A program made the translations under genes and the position numbers. DNA of 58,584 bases, taken from NCBI RefSeq assembly GCF_004348445.1, contig NZ_SMKV01000035.1, forward strand, positions 1 through 58,584, written 5' to 3'. Positions 32,793 through 42,450 of this stretch are shown piece by piece. Positions within the stretch are counted from its first letter, which is position 1; every line of letters begins with the position of its first letter. Origin of the DNA: Saccharopolyspora aridisoli. Its GTDB lineage: Bacteria; Actinomycetota; Actinomycetes; Mycobacteriales; Pseudonocardiaceae. The notes under the pieces were generated by a model. That model did no database searches. It was not told the origin of the DNA and saw only the letters and a program-made list of their open reading frames with translations.

Positions 32793-34237
32793 CCCTCGTC
32801 CTTCACTACGCAGCCCGCAGCGACCGCGGCCTGGTGCGCTCCAACAACCAGGACTCGGTCTATGCCGGCCCACGACTACTCGCCCTCGCGGACGGCATGG
32901 GTGGACATGCCGCCGGTGAGGTCGCCAGCAAGGTCGTCATCGCGGCGTTGGCGCCGTTGGATGACGACGAGCCAGGTGACGACCTGCTCGGACAGCTCCG
33001 CGGTGCGGTGCTGGACGGCAACAGCGCGATCGCCGAGCTGGTGGCCAACGACCCGGAGCTCGACGGGATGGGCACCACCCTCACCGCTGTGCTGTTCGCA
33101 GGCAGCAAGCTGGGTCTGGTGCACATCGGTGACTCCCGCGCATACCTGGTCCGCGACGGCGAGCTGACCCAGATAACCCACGACGACACCTTCGTGCAGT
33201 CGCTGATCGACGAAGGCCGGATCACCGAGGAGGAGGCCGCCAACCACCCGCAGCGCTCGCTGCTGCTGCACGCGTTGACCGGCCACGAGGTGGAACCGAG
33301 CCTGGCGATCCGCGAAGCTCGGCCCGGCGATCGCTACCTGCTGTGCTCCGACGGCCTGACGGGCCCGGTGAGCACGGAGACGATGGCGGAAGCCCTGCGC
33401 ATCCCGGATCCGCAGCAGTGCGCGGACCGGATGATCGAGCTGGCTCTCAAAGGTGGCGGTCCGGACAACGTGACCGTGATCATCGCCGACGTCGTCGACG
33501 TCGAGTTCGGCGACGACGCTCCCATAGTCGGGGGCGCGGCGGGAAATGGCGATGAGCATCCGCAACCCGATTCGTCGGCGGCTCGCGCTTCCGCGGTGAC
33601 CATGCCGCGGCCGCAGCCGAAGCGTTTCGTGCCCACCTCACCTCCGGCGGAGAAGCCGCGCAAACGGCGCTGGCTCACCTCGCTGGTGGTGGCCTGCGGC
33701 GTGCTCATCGTGTTGGCGGCTGTCGCGCTGGTTGGGCGTTGGTGGGTGCTCAACCAGTACTACATCGGTGTGAACCGCGCCGATGAGGTCGTGATCTACC
33801 AGGGCGTTCAAGGATCCACGCTGGGCGTGGCGTTGAACTGGCAGGTCGAGACCTCCTGCCCGTCGGACTCCGCCAAGGATTGCCAGCCGATCAAGCTGGA
33901 CGACCTCCAGGAAGCGCAGCGTCCCGACGTGCGCAACGGCATCACCGAGGTCAACGGCCTCACCGAGGCGCGGGAGGCGATGCGGCGGCTGCGGATGACC
34001 GCGCTGCTGCCGGAGTGCCAGACGCCCGAGCCCTCGGTGCCGACGGTGCCGCCCGTCCCGGGTGCCCCCGTCCCGGGTGCGCCGACACCGCCTCCTCCGG
34101 GTCAGCCGCAGGTGCAGCCCACGCCTGGTGCGCCGGTGCCTGGTCAGGCCATGCCACCGGAGTCCTCGGCGGCGGACGCCACGCCGCTGCAACCGGAGGA
34201 GCCGAAGCCTGGCGTGAACTGCCGGACGGTGAGTTGA
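32789..34237 (+). CDS. pstP: PstP: PP2C-type Ser/Thr protein phosphatase
   Basis: Membrane-bound phosphatase that reverses PknA/PknB phosphorylation. Seen: PP2C motifs RSDRGLVRSNNQDSVY, LLALADGMGGHAAGEVAS (metal-binding Asp and Gly), GMGTTLTAVLF, VHIGDSRAYLVRDGELTQIT, YLLCSDGLTGPVS and GGPDNVTVIIADVV, within residues 1–240. A polar linker with a basic stretch (PRKRRW) precedes one transmembrane helix (about 292–312), then an extracytoplasmic domain of about 110 residues and a Pro-rich tail. Overlaps fhaB by 4 nt and rodA by 1 nt. Confidence 0.96.
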   Translation: MTLVLHYAARSDRGLVRSNNQDSVYAGPRLLALADGMGGHAAGEVASKVVIAALAPLDDDEPGDDLLGQLRGAVLDGNSAIAELVANDPELDGMGTTLTAVLFAGSKLGLVHIGDSRAYLVRDGELTQITHDDTFVQSLIDEGRITEEEAANHPQRSLLLHALTGHEVEPSLAIREARPGDRYLLCSDGLTGPVSTETMAEALRIPDPQQCADRMIELALKGGGPDNVTVIIADVVDVEFGDDAPIVGGAAGNGDEHPQPDSSAARASAVTMPRPQPKRFVPTSPPAEKPRKRRWLTSLVVACGVLIVLAAVALVGRWWVLNQYYIGVNRADEVVIYQGVQGSTLGVALNWQVETSCPSDSAKDCQPIKLDDLQEAQRPDVRNGITEVNGLTEAREAMRRLRMTALLPECQTPEPSVPTVPPVPGAPVPGAPTPPPPGQPQVQPTPGAPVPGQAMPPESSAADATPLQPEEPKPGVNCRTVS

Positions 34238-35661
34238 TGTCCGAACCGGCCGCTACGTCCGGAGCAGTCAACGGGGCCCCCCGAGTCAACACTCGGCGGG
34301 GCACCGAACTGTTCATGCTCGTTTTCTCCGCGATCATCGTGACCGCGGCGTTGATCGTGGTGGAGGTCTCGCAGGAGCAGACCCTCACCCGTGATCTGCT
34401 GTTCTACGGGATCGCGTTCCTGATCCTCTACGGCGCCGCGCACTTCGGCGTGCGCTACTTCGCGCCGTACGCCGACCCGTTGATCCTGCCGCTGGTCGCG
34501 TTGATCAACGGGCTCGGTCTGGTGATGCTGCACAGGCTGGACCTGGCCCCGGTCGTCGGGGCGCCGTACACGCCGAAGCAGATCCTCTACACCACGGCCG
34601 GCGTGGCGATGTTCATCCTCGTCCTGTGGTTGGTGAAGGATCACCGCACGCTCGCGCAGTACGGCTACACGTGCGGTTTCGTCGGGATCGCGCTGCTGGC
34701 GCTGCCCGGTGTGCTGCCGGCGAGCATCTCGGAGGCCAACGGCGCGAAGCTGTGGGTCAACCTGGGTTTCATCTCGATCCAGCCGAGCGAGTTCGCCAAG
34801 ATCCTGCTGCTGATCTTCTTCGCCTCGTTCCTGGTGGGCAAGCGCGAGCTGTTCACCACAGCCGGCAAGCGGTTCCTCGGCGTGGACTGGCCGCGTCCGC
34901 GTGACCTGGGTCCCGTGCTGGTCGCCTGGGTCCTGTCCATCGGCATCGTGGTGCTGGAGAAGGACCTGGGCACCTCGCTGCTGTTCTTCGGCATCGTGCT
35001 GGTGATGATCTACATCGCCACCGAGCGCGCGGTGTGGGTCGGCCTCGGTCTGACCATGTTCGCGGCGGGCGCGATCATCGCCTTCAACCTGTTCTCGCAC
35101 GTCCAGGTCCGGGTCAACACCTGGCTGGACCCGATGATGCGGGTGGCCGACGGCGATTCCGACCCCGGCTACCAGCTGCGCACCGGCCTGTTCGGCATGG
35201 CCCACGGCGGCATCCCGGGTTCGGGTCTGGGCAGCGGGATGCCGAACATCACACCGCTGTCGTTCAGCGACTTCATCATCCCGGCGCTGGGCGAGGAACT
35301 CGGCCTGATCGGGCTGATGTCGTTGCTGCTGGTCTACGTGCTGCTGATGATGCGCGGGCTGCGCAGCGCGCTGGCGGTGCGCGACTCCTTCGGCAAGCTG
35401 TTCGCCGGCGGTCTGTCGTTCACCATCGCGCTGCAGCTGTTCGTGGTCGCCGGTGGTTCGACGGGTCTGATCCCGATGACCGGTTTGACGGCGCCGTTCC
35501 TGGCGGCCGGTGGTTCGTCGATGCTCGCCAACTACGTGCTGATCGCGCTGCTGCTGCGGGTGTCCGACGCGGCCCGCCGTCCGCAGGCCCCGGCGAAGCC
35601 CAAGCCGAAGCAGGCGCCGATCGCGGAAGCACATACGGAACTGGTGGAGCGTCCCCGATGA
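34237..35661 (+). CDS. rodA: FtsW/RodA/SpoVE family peptidoglycan glycosyltransferase
   Basis: SEDS-family polymerase that extends glycan strands from lipid II, 474 residues with about 10–12 membrane spans. Seen: KLWVNLGFISIQPSEFAKI, VVLEKDLGTSLLFFGIVLVM, LRTGLFGMAHGGIPGSGLG, PALGEELGLIGLMSLLLVYV and the C-terminal GLIPMTGLTAPFLAAGGSSM, all hallmark SEDS motifs. The ATG overlaps the pstP stop by one base; the longer open frame upstream runs antisense-like through pstP and is not the gene. Paired with the class B transpeptidase PbpA encoded next. Confidence 0.96.
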   Translation: MSEPAATSGAVNGAPRVNTRRGTELFMLVFSAIIVTAALIVVEVSQEQTLTRDLLFYGIAFLILYGAAHFGVRYFAPYADPLILPLVALINGLGLVMLHRLDLAPVVGAPYTPKQILYTTAGVAMFILVLWLVKDHRTLAQYGYTCGFVGIALLALPGVLPASISEANGAKLWVNLGFISIQPSEFAKILLLIFFASFLVGKRELFTTAGKRFLGVDWPRPRDLGPVLVAWVLSIGIVVLEKDLGTSLLFFGIVLVMIYIATERAVWVGLGLTMFAAGAIIAFNLFSHVQVRVNTWLDPMMRVADGDSDPGYQLRTGLFGMAHGGIPGSGLGSGMPNITPLSFSDFIIPALGEELGLIGLMSLLLVYVLLMMRGLRSALAVRDSFGKLFAGGLSFTIALQLFVVAGGSTGLIPMTGLTAPFLAAGGSSMLANYVLIALLLRVSDAARRPQAPAKPKPKQAPIAEAHTELVERPR

Positions 35662-37112
35662 ACAAGCCGCTGCGCCGAGTGGCGCTGGCCATGATGGCGA
35701 TGGTCCTGCTGCTGATGGGCAACATGACCTACGTCCAGGTCATCAAGGCCGACGAGTACCGCGAGGATGCCCGCAACACGCGCACCCAGCTGGAGGAGTT
35801 CTCCAGGGAGCGCGGTCAGATCATCGCGTCCGGTCAGTCGCTGGCCAGCTCTTCGCCGATCGAGCACGACCGCTACAAGTTCCAGCGGACCTACCCGAAC
35901 GGCCCGCTGTACGCGCCGGTCACTGGGTTCTACTCGTTCTTCTACGGGTCGAACGGCATCGAGCGCGCCAACGACAAGATCCTCAACGGCACCGACGACA
36001 GCATGGCGTTCGGCCGGCTGTCGGACATGATCACCGGCAACACGCCGCGCGGCGGCAGCGTCGAGCTGACGATCAAGCCGGAGATGCAGCAGGTCGCCTA
36101 CGACCAGCTCACGAAGAAGGGCTTCCAGGGTTCCGTGGTGGCGCTGAACCCGTCGACGGGCGAGGTCCTGGCGATGGTCAACGCGCCGTCCTACGACCCG
36201 AACAAGCTCACCGGCCCGGACAACAACCAGGTCGCCGAGCAGTGGAACGCGCTCAACGACGCCGAGGGCGACCCGATGGCCAACCGGGCGGTCTCCGAGA
36301 TCTACCCGCCCGGCTCGACGTTCAAGCTGATCACCACGGCCGCTGCGCTGGAGAACGGGTACAACCCGAACAGCCAGGTGCAGGACGCCGCGTCGATCAC
36401 GCTCCCGCAGTCGTCGACGCAGCTGCCCAACTACGGCGGCAAGAAGTGCTCGGGCAACACGCTGACCGACGCTCTGGCGCACTCCTGCAACACCGCGTTC
36501 GCCGAGATCGCGGGCAAGGTCGGTGCGGACAAGCTGCGGGAGACCGCGGCGTCCTTCGGCTTCGGCCAGGACCTGCGAATTCCGATGAGCGTGGCCAAGT
36601 CCGACCTGGGCCCGATGGCCGACGGCGCGTCGCTGTACCAGAGCGGCATCGGCCAGCGCGACGTGCGCGTCACGCCGATGCAGAACGCGATGATGGCCGC
36701 GACCATCGCCAACGGCGGCAAGGTGATGAAGCCGCAGCTGGTCAACTCCACGAAGGCTCCCGACATGGAGGAGCTCGACTCCCTCCGGCCCGAGGAGCTC
36801 GGCCAGGCGGTCACGCCCGAGATCGCGGGCAAGATCCGCGATATGATGATCAAGTCGGAGCAGAACACGAAGGGCTCCGGCAAGATCACCGGGATCGAGA
36901 TCGCCTCGAAGACCGGTACCGCTCAGCACGGCGACCCCGGCGACCGGCCGCACGGCTGGTACGTCGCGTTCGCGCCGGCCGCCAACCCCACGATCGCCGT
37001 CGCGGTGATCGTGGAGAACGGCGGCGACGAGGGCGACGAGGCCACCGGTGGTTCGCTGGCAGCCCCCATCGGCCGGGAGGTCATCCGGGCCGGTTTGCGG
37101 GGAGGTGGCTGA
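35658..37112 (+). CDS. pbpA: PbpA: class B penicillin-binding protein (transpeptidase)
   Basis: DD-transpeptidase that cross-links peptidoglycan, working with the SEDS protein encoded just upstream. Seen: N-terminal membrane helix (about 8–26, RVALAMMAMVLLLMGNMTYV), a dimerisation-type domain, then the catalytic domain with PPGSTFKLITT (active-site Ser in STFK, about residue 223), SCN in ALAHSCNTAFAE (about 278), and KTGT in EIASKTGTAQHG (about 418). 484 residues is usual for actinobacterial PbpA. ATGA overlap with rodA; 3 nt before pknA. Confidence 0.96.
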   Translation: MNKPLRRVALAMMAMVLLLMGNMTYVQVIKADEYREDARNTRTQLEEFSRERGQIIASGQSLASSSPIEHDRYKFQRTYPNGPLYAPVTGFYSFFYGSNGIERANDKILNGTDDSMAFGRLSDMITGNTPRGGSVELTIKPEMQQVAYDQLTKKGFQGSVVALNPSTGEVLAMVNAPSYDPNKLTGPDNNQVAEQWNALNDAEGDPMANRAVSEIYPPGSTFKLITTAAALENGYNPNSQVQDAASITLPQSSTQLPNYGGKKCSGNTLTDALAHSCNTAFAEIAGKVGADKLRETAASFGFGQDLRIPMSVAKSDLGPMADGASLYQSGIGQRDVRVTPMQNAMMAATIANGGKVMKPQLVNSTKAPDMEELDSLRPEELGQAVTPEIAGKIRDMMIKSEQNTKGSGKITGIEIASKTGTAQHGDPGDRPHGWYVAFAPAANPTIAVAVIVENGGDEGDEATGGSLAAPIGREVIRAGLRGGG

Positions 37113-37115
37113 TCC

Positions 37116-38468
37116 GTGCTGACCACCGGCCAGTTACTCGCCGAGCGCTACCGCCTCGGCCGCCGCATCGCTGTCGGCGGTATGGGCGAGGTGTGGGAGG
37201 CGGTGGACGTCCGGTTGGACCGGACGGTGGCGGTCAAGGTGCTCAAGGCCGAGCTGTGCGGGGACGCCGAGTTCCTGCACCGCTTCCGCACCGAGGCCCG
37301 CACCACGGCGTCGCTGAACCACCCGGGAATCGCAGCGGTCCACGACTACGGTGAGACCGCTGCCGTCCCGGACGGTCCGGAGGACACCGCCTACCTGGTC
37401 ATGGAGCTGGTCGAGGGAGAGCCGCTGGCGGCGATCCTGGCTCGGGAACGGCGGATCAACACCGATCACACGATGGACATGCTGGAGCAGGCGGGCCAGG
37501 CGCTGCAGGCCGCGCACGAACGCGGCCTGGTGCACCGGGACGTCAAACCCGGCAACATCCTGATCACGCCCGAGGGCAAGGTGAAGCTGACCGACTTCGG
37601 CATCGCCAAGGCGGCCGACGCGGCACCGGTCACCCGCAACGGGATGGTGATGGGAACGGCGCACTACATCGCGCCGGAGCAGGCGCTCGGCAGCGACGCG
37701 ACACCGGCCAGCGACGTGTACTCGCTGGCCGTCGTCGGTTACGAGTGCCTGATGGGGCACCGCCCGTTTCTCTCCGAGAACGCGGTGACGGTCGCCATGA
37801 TGCACATCCGCGACATCGCTCCACACCTCCCGCCGGACGTTCCGCCGGGAGTGCGGGCGCTGATCGAGGCGACCCTGGTGAAGGACCCGCGCCGGCGCTA
37901 CGCCGACGGCGGGGAGTTCGCCGCCGCGGTCGCCGCAGTGCGCGCGGGTCGGCCGCTGCCGGCGCCGTCAGCCCTGGTCGCCCAACAGCAGCGGCCGGTG
38001 AACGTGCACGGACCGGGCACCGGCGTGCACCCGGTACCGCCGGGTCCGCCACCGATGGGCAACACCCATCCGCCCGGCATCAACCCGCCACAGCAGCCCG
38101 TGCAGGCGGTTCAACAACACCAGGTTTCACAGCAGCAGGCACCGATGCCGGGCCCGGCCAACGCCGCTGGGGTGGCAGGAGCCATGGGTGGCAATGCTCA
38201 CCGGGGAAGCGGCAACACCAGAGTCTTCGTGTGGATTCTCGTCGCGGTGCTGGCAGTAGTCTTGCTGGTCGCCATCGGTCTGGTGACGTACTGGGCGGTC
38301 ACCCGCCACGACCTCGGCATTGCCGGACGCGGTTCGGTGGCCACCTTGAGCCTGGATTCCACGAACGGTATGGGCCAAACTTCGCATCGGCAGGAACCCA
38401 TGATCGGAATGCCTCCCGCGGGTGAGATGGGACGATCGTTGACAAGGATCGGAACGACGATTCGATGA
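37116..38468 (+). CDS. pknA: PknA: membrane Ser/Thr protein kinase
   Basis: Hanks-type kinase controlling cell shape and division. Seen: glycine loop [14 protein letters not shown], Lys in [10 protein letters not shown], catalytic loop [14 protein letters not shown] (Asp about 142), DFGIAKA, an activation segment with [19 protein letters not shown], and the kinase C-lobe to about 280. A Pro/Gln-rich linker (280–365) leads to one transmembrane helix (about 371–395) and a short extracytoplasmic tail without PASTA repeats, as expected for PknA. GTG start; its stop overlaps the pknB ATG. Confidence 0.96.
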   Translation: MLTTGQLLAERYRLGRRIAVGGMGEVWEAVDVRLDRTVAVKVLKAELCGDAEFLHRFRTEARTTASLNHPGIAAVHDYGETAAVPDGPEDTAYLVMELVEGEPLAAILARERRINTDHTMDMLEQAGQALQAAHERGLVHRDVKPGNILITPEGKVKLTDFGIAKAADAAPVTRNGMVMGTAHYIAPEQALGSDATPASDVYSLAVVGYECLMGHRPFLSENAVTVAMMHIRDIAPHLPPDVPPGVRALIEATLVKDPRRRYADGGEFAAAVAAVRAGRPLPAPSALVAQQQRPVNVHGPGTGVHPVPPGPPPMGNTHPPGINPPQQPVQAVQQHQVSQQQAPMPGPANAAGVAGAMGGNAHRGSGNTRVFVWILVAVLAVVLLVAIGLVTYWAVTRHDLGIAGRGSVATLSLDSTNGMGQTSHRQEPMIGMPPAGEMGRSLTRIGTTIR

Positions 38469-40426
38469 GTTCACCTCGACTTCTATCCGACCGCTACGAG
38501 CTCGGCGAGACTCTCGGCTACGGCGGTATGTCGGAGGTGCACAAGGGCCGCGACACCCGCCTGAGCCGAGACGTCGCGGTCAAGATCCTGCGTGCCGACC
38601 TAGCCCGGGACCCCACCTTCCAGCTGCGCTTCCGCCGCGAGGCGCAGAACGCCGCAGCGCTCAACCACCCGGCGATCGTCGCGGTCTACGACACCGGCGA
38701 GACGGACTCCGAGAACGGGCCGCTGCCCTACATCGTCATGGAGTACGTCGACGGCCGGACGCTGCGCGACATCGTCAAGACCGAGGGACCGCTGTCCCCC
38801 CGGCGGGCGATGGAGGTCATGGCGGACGGCTCTGCCGCGCTGGACTTCAGCCACCGGCACGGGATCGTGCACCGCGACGTGAAGCCGGCCAACATCATGA
38901 TCACCCGCTCCGGCGCGGTGAAGGTGATGGACTTCGGCATCGCTCGCGCGCTGGCCGACGGCCAGGCGCCGGTGACCCAGACCGCAGCGGTCATCGGCAC
39001 CGCCCAGTACCTCTCGCCGGAGCAGGCGCGCGGCGAAGCTGTGGACGCGCGAAGCGACGTCTACGCATCCGGTTGCGTGCTCTTCGAGTTGCTCACCGGG
39101 GAGCCGCCGTTCACCGGCGACTCGCCGGTCGCGGTGGCCTACCAGCACGTCCGCGAGGAACCCCGCAAGCCGTCGGACGTCGTTCCGGCCACCCCGGCGT
39201 CGCTGGACGCCGTGGTGCTCAAAGCGCTGAGCAAGAACCCCGCCAACCGCTACCAGTCGGCGGCCGAGATGCGCGCCGACTTGGTCCGCGTGCTGTCCGG
39301 TCAGCGCCCGAAGGCTCCGATGATCATGTCGGAGGAAGAGCACACGGCGATGCTCGGCCAGGGCGCCGGTCCCACCGAGACGATCGGCTCCGGCCGCCAC
39401 CGCTCGGAAGACGTCGACGACTACCCGCCGGCCCACCAGCCGGAGCGCCGGCGCAGCAAGAACGCCGTCGTCGCGCTGGTCACGCTGGCCTGCGTGGCCG
39501 TGTTCGCGCTGGCCGCGTGGCTGGTGACGATGCTGGTCGGTGCGGGTGCTCCGGATCGCGTGCCGGTCCCGAACCTCATGGGCATGACGGCCCAGGCCGC
39601 GAACGAGAAGGCCAAGACGGAGGGCTGGATGGTCCTCCCGCGGTCCTGCCCTTCCCCGGAGGACAAGCGCGGCACGATCGTGCAGCAGACGCCGAGGGCG
39701 GGGACCCTGAGCGCCAAGGTCGACACCAAGATCGAGCTCTGCGCGGGCACGGGTCCGGAGTCCACCGCGGTTCCGGACCTGTCCGGCATGACCATGACCG
39801 AGGCTCAGCAGGCCCTCGAAGCCGCCGGGCTGAAGATCGGGCTGAACCCGGACAAGAAGGAGACCTCCGACCCGAAGCAGGTCAACAAGATCCTCGACTG
39901 GGACAGCAAGGGCTCCGAGGTCGCCAAGGGCACGACGATCAACGTCGTGATCGGCCAGGCCATCCCGCAGACGGAGGTCCAGGACCTGCGCGGTCAGCAG
40001 CTGGAGACCGCGAGGGCGTTCCTCGTCGGCGCCGGTTTCAAGGTCAGCGTGGAGCAGCGCGACTCACCTGAACCGGCCAACACGGTCATCGACCAGTCGC
40101 CGTCCGGTGGCACCAAGGCCCGGACCGGTTCGACGGTGACGCTGGTGGTCTCCAAGGGCAACCAGATCACCATGCCGCAGCTGCAGAACATGTCGAAGGA
40201 CGAGGCCGAGGCCGCGCTCAAGGCCGCGGGCTGGAACGGCACCCTCAGCGAGTCCGATCAGCCAACCGGGGATCCGTCCAAGGACGACAAGGTCCTCAGC
40301 AGCTCGCCGCAGGCCGGCCAGAAGATCAGCAAGGACCAGTCGATCACGATCTACGTCGGCAAGTACGACAGCTCCAGCACGAGCACGTCCCCGGGCAGCG
40401 GAGGCGGGTTCTTCCCGTTCCCCTGA
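38465..40426 (+). CDS. pknB: PknB: Ser/Thr protein kinase with four PASTA domains
   Basis: Essential-type receptor kinase that senses peptidoglycan fragments or lipid II. Seen: [24 protein letters not shown], catalytic [14 protein letters not shown] (Asp about 138), [27 protein letters not shown] (activation loop with phosphorylatable Thr), kinase domain to about 275; a Thr-rich juxtamembrane linker, one transmembrane helix (about 335–358), and four PASTA repeats starting [28 protein letters not shown] and TMPQLQNMS. Last gene of the operon, followed by a strong terminator. Confidence 0.97.
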   Translation: MSSPRLLSDRYELGETLGYGGMSEVHKGRDTRLSRDVAVKILRADLARDPTFQLRFRREAQNAAALNHPAIVAVYDTGETDSENGPLPYIVMEYVDGRTLRDIVKTEGPLSPRRAMEVMADGSAALDFSHRHGIVHRDVKPANIMITRSGAVKVMDFGIARALADGQAPVTQTAAVIGTAQYLSPEQARGEAVDARSDVYASGCVLFELLTGEPPFTGDSPVAVAYQHVREEPRKPSDVVPATPASLDAVVLKALSKNPANRYQSAAEMRADLVRVLSGQRPKAPMIMSEEEHTAMLGQGAGPTETIGSGRHRSEDVDDYPPAHQPERRRSKNAVVALVTLACVAVFALAAWLVTMLVGAGAPDRVPVPNLMGMTAQAANEKAKTEGWMVLPRSCPSPEDKRGTIVQQTPRAGTLSAKVDTKIELCAGTGPESTAVPDLSGMTMTEAQQALEAAGLKIGLNPDKKETSDPKQVNKILDWDSKGSEVAKGTTINVVIGQAIPQTEVQDLRGQQLETARAFLVGAGFKVSVEQRDSPEPANTVIDQSPSGGTKARTGSTVTLVVSKGNQITMPQLQNMSKDEAEAALKAAGWNGTLSESDQPTGDPSKDDKVLSSSPQAGQKISKDQSITIYVGKYDSSSTSTSPGSGGGFFPFP

Positions 40427-40438
40427 GGGGACTGACGT

Positions 40439-40476
40439 GAAGCGGGGCGGTGGCCGAGTGGCCACCGCCCCGCTTC
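40439..40476. terminator. bidirectional terminator between pknB and the amidotransferase gene
   Basis: Perfect 17-bp stem (GAAGCGGGGCGGTGGCC and its complement) with a GAGT loop, between the convergent stops of pknB and the glutamine amidotransferase gene. Confidence 0.9.
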
Positions 40477-40493
40477 GCGTTCGGGGGTGCTGG

Positions 40494-41138
40494 TCAGCGG
40501 GCCGATGCGGCTGCGGCGACCTTGCGCATCTCGGCTTCGAGCTGGTCGACGACGTGGTCGGCCACCGGGTGACCTGCCGAGGCCATCCAGTTGGCGAGCA
40601 TCCGGTGGCCGCCGTCGGTGAGCACCGACTCGGGGTGGAACTGGACGCCCTCGATCGGCAGCTCGCGGTGGCGCATGCCCATCACGATGCCGGACTCGGT
40701 ACGAGCGGTGACCTCGAAGTCGTCCGGGATGGTGTCCGCTCGGACGATCAGCGAGTGGTAGCGGGTCGCGATGAACGGCTGCGGCAGTCCGGCGAACACA
40801 CCGGTCCCGGAATGTTCGATCTCGCTGACCTTGCCGTGCAGCAGCTCGGGGGCGCGCTCTACCGTGCCGCCCCACACCGCGCCGATGGCCTGGTGCCCGA
40901 GGCACACGCCGAAGGCCGGCTTGCGCTCGGCGGCGCAGCGCTGGACGAGCTCCATCGTCCGTCCCGCGCGGTCCGGAGTTCCCGGACCGGGGCTGAGCAG
41001 CACACCGTCTGCAGCGGCCACGTCGTCGTCGGTGACCACGTCGTTGCGGCGCACCTCGCACTCGGCTCCGAGTTGCGCGAGGTACTGCACGAGGTTGTAG
41101 ACGAAGCTGTCGTAGTTGTCGACCACCAGTACACGCAC
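40494..41138 (-). CDS. aminodeoxychorismate/anthranilate synthase component II (glutamine amidotransferase)
   Basis: Class I glutamine amidotransferase subunit, 214 residues, that passes ammonia from glutamine to chorismate for folate (PabA) or tryptophan (TrpG). Seen: N-terminal VDNYDSFVYNLVQYL, the oxyanion loop LLSPGPGTPDRAG, nucleophile Cys in FGVCLGHQAIGAVWGG (about residue 79), and His-Glu in GVQFHPESVL (about 168–170). In mycobacteria the gene in this position is called trpG, but the PabA role cannot be excluded. Convergent with pknB across a shared terminator. Confidence 0.95.
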   Translation of the reverse strand: MRVLVVDNYDSFVYNLVQYLAQLGAECEVRRNDVVTDDDVAAADGVLLSPGPGTPDRAGRTMELVQRCAAERKPAFGVCLGHQAIGAVWGGTVERAPELLHGKVSEIEHSGTGVFAGLPQPFIATRYHSLIVRADTIPDDFEVTARTESGIVMGMRHRELPIEGVQFHPESVLTDGGHRMLANWMASAGHPVADHVVDQLEAEMRKVAAAASAR

Positions 41139-41529
41139 GCGCCCAGACTACGCGTCCGGCGCAGCCGAATTTTCCCGCTCTCGCCTTGGTCGGCGGTGGT
41201 CAGCCGGTGGCGACGTCGGTGAAGGGCAGCAGCGGTTCGACCCGGGGGGAACACCACGAACGCAGCAGGGCGACGACGGCGGCGACCAGCACGAGCGCCA
41301 CCGGGGCCTTCGCCGCGAACGGTCCGGGCAGGTGCCGAGATCACGCGTGCATCAACGCTCTTCCGAGCGCAACCACGACGTTCCTCTCCGGTCACGGGTT
41401 TGCGAGGGGTGCTCGCTCAGCGCTGTGATTACGTTAACGTGGTAGGTGGAAAGGAGCCGTTCCGCCGCCCACGGCGACGAGCCGGGCGGGCGCGGGACGG
41501 CGGTGCCGCATCACCTGGCGAGGACACCT
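41139..41529. other. 391-nt intergenic region upstream of crgA with a possible tiny membrane peptide
   Basis: In mycobacteria a larger membrane protein gene (DUF881, Rv0012 type), and in other actinomycetes a class E sortase, sits between crgA and the amidotransferase gene. Neither is here. The only candidate is a minus-strand frame, 41200–41301, from a GTG with GAAGG upstream, reading VALVLVAAVVALLRSWC then SPRVEPLLPFTDVATG: one membrane span and a short tail. I rate it about one in four to be real. TTACGTTAACGTGG near 41428–41441 is an AT-rich patch near the crgA promoter side. Confidence 0.4.
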
Positions 41530-41796
41530 ATGCCGAAGTCCAAGGTCCGCAAGAAGGACGACTCCCACCCGGTTGTCGATCGCCGCACGCCGGTCAAGGC
41601 GAAGTCGGTCGGTCCGTCGCACCCGATCTACGTCGCCGTGATGCTCGGCCTGATGCTCATCGGGTTGCTCTGGCTCGTCGTCAACTACATCGCGGGCGAC
41701 AAGATCGGATTCATGAGCGACCTGGGCGGGTGGAATTTCGCCGTCGGCTTCTCGTTCATGATCGTCGGCCTGCTCATGACCATGCGGTGGCGCTGA
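41530..41796 (+). CDS. crgA: CrgA: cell division protein
   Basis: Small divisome membrane protein, 88 residues, recruiting PBPs and CwsA to the septum in actinomycetes. Seen: N-terminal basic MPKSKVRKKDD, then two transmembrane helices (about 35–57, YVAVMLGLMLIGLLWLVVNY, and 68–86, WNFAVGFSFMIVGLLMTMRW) separated by GDKIGFMSDLG, the exact CrgA layout. Start set at the MPKSKVRKK methionine, preceded by GAGGACACC; an upstream in-frame ATG (41446) would add 28 unrelated residues. Confidence 0.96.
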   Translation: MPKSKVRKKDDSHPVVDRRTPVKAKSVGPSHPIYVAVMLGLMLIGLLWLVVNYIAGDKIGFMSDLGGWNFAVGFSFMIVGLLMTMRWR

Positions 41797-41992
41797 ACCA
41801 TCCCGCTGACCTGCGGTGACGTCCGGTCTTGACGGTTGCATAAGGCCGGACGCACGCGGTCGCAATTCGAGCGCCCAGCACGACGACGCTTCGTGCACGA
41901 GCTCCGGACGAGGGAACTCCTCCGGAGCTCACTCATCCCTTTGGCGTCTTGACAGACGGTCAGCGAAACACACCTGTGTAACTAGTCCCCAG

Positions 41993-42036
41993 TGGGGATA
42001 AGTCCTGTGGATAACTCGGCGATAGCGGGTGGACAA
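41993..42036. promoter_or_regulatory. DnaA-box cluster upstream of the PH-domain gene
   Basis: Within 44 nt: TGGGGATAA (41993), TGTGGATAA (42006, reverse complement is the perfect TTATCCACA consensus) and GGTGGACAA (42028), all in one orientation, ending 3 nt before the GTG start of the PH-domain gene. Could allow DnaA to bind and affect that gene, or simply titrate DnaA. Confidence 0.55.
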
Positions 42037-42038
42037 CG

Positions 42039-42449
42039 GTGGACACGGCGGAGCAGTCGATGGGCTGGGCGCCTCCGGCCGCGCTGGTGAGCTGCGGCTG
42101 GCTGCTCACCGCAGGCGCCGCGACATGGTGCTTCCTCGCCTCCACGCCGACCGACCGGGTCTTCGTGGGAGTGCTCGCGCTCGCCCTGCTGGCGGCGTCC
42201 GCCTTCGGCACCATCTGCCGTCCCAGGCTGCGCGCCGACGCCACCGGCATCACGGTGCGCGCGCTGACCGGCCGCAGGCACTACTCCTGGGACGAGGTCA
42301 CCATCCGCGTCCGGGAGAACCGTCGGCTGGGACTGACCGGCACCAGCCTGGAGCTCGACGCGAACCCGGACCTGGTGGTCCTCACCCGCCTCGACCTCGG
42401 CGAAGACCCCTACGCGGCCGCCGACGCCCTGCACGCGCTGCGCAGATGA
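42039..42449 (+). CDS. PH domain-containing membrane protein
   Basis: 136-residue protein at the position of Rv0010c in the conserved origin region. Seen: two N-terminal hydrophobic helices (about 11–28 and 38–58), then a bacterial PH-like domain: CRPRLRADATGITVRALTGR, RHYSWDEVTIRVRENRRLGL, with the conserved Trp. Such proteins are membrane-associated; function is unknown although the neighbourhood is cell division. GTG start with DnaA boxes directly upstream. The stop is one base from the convergent rhomboid gene's stop. Confidence 0.85.
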   Translation: MDTAEQSMGWAPPAALVSCGWLLTAGAATWCFLASTPTDRVFVGVLALALLAASAFGTICRPRLRADATGITVRALTGRRHYSWDEVTIRVRENRRLGLTGTSLELDANPDLVVLTRLDLGEDPYAAADALHALRR

Positions 42450-42450
42450 A

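Noticed and set aside
40494..41138. Calling this glutamine amidotransferase firmly trpG or pabA
   Set aside because: No partner synthase is in the window, so the two cannot be told apart.
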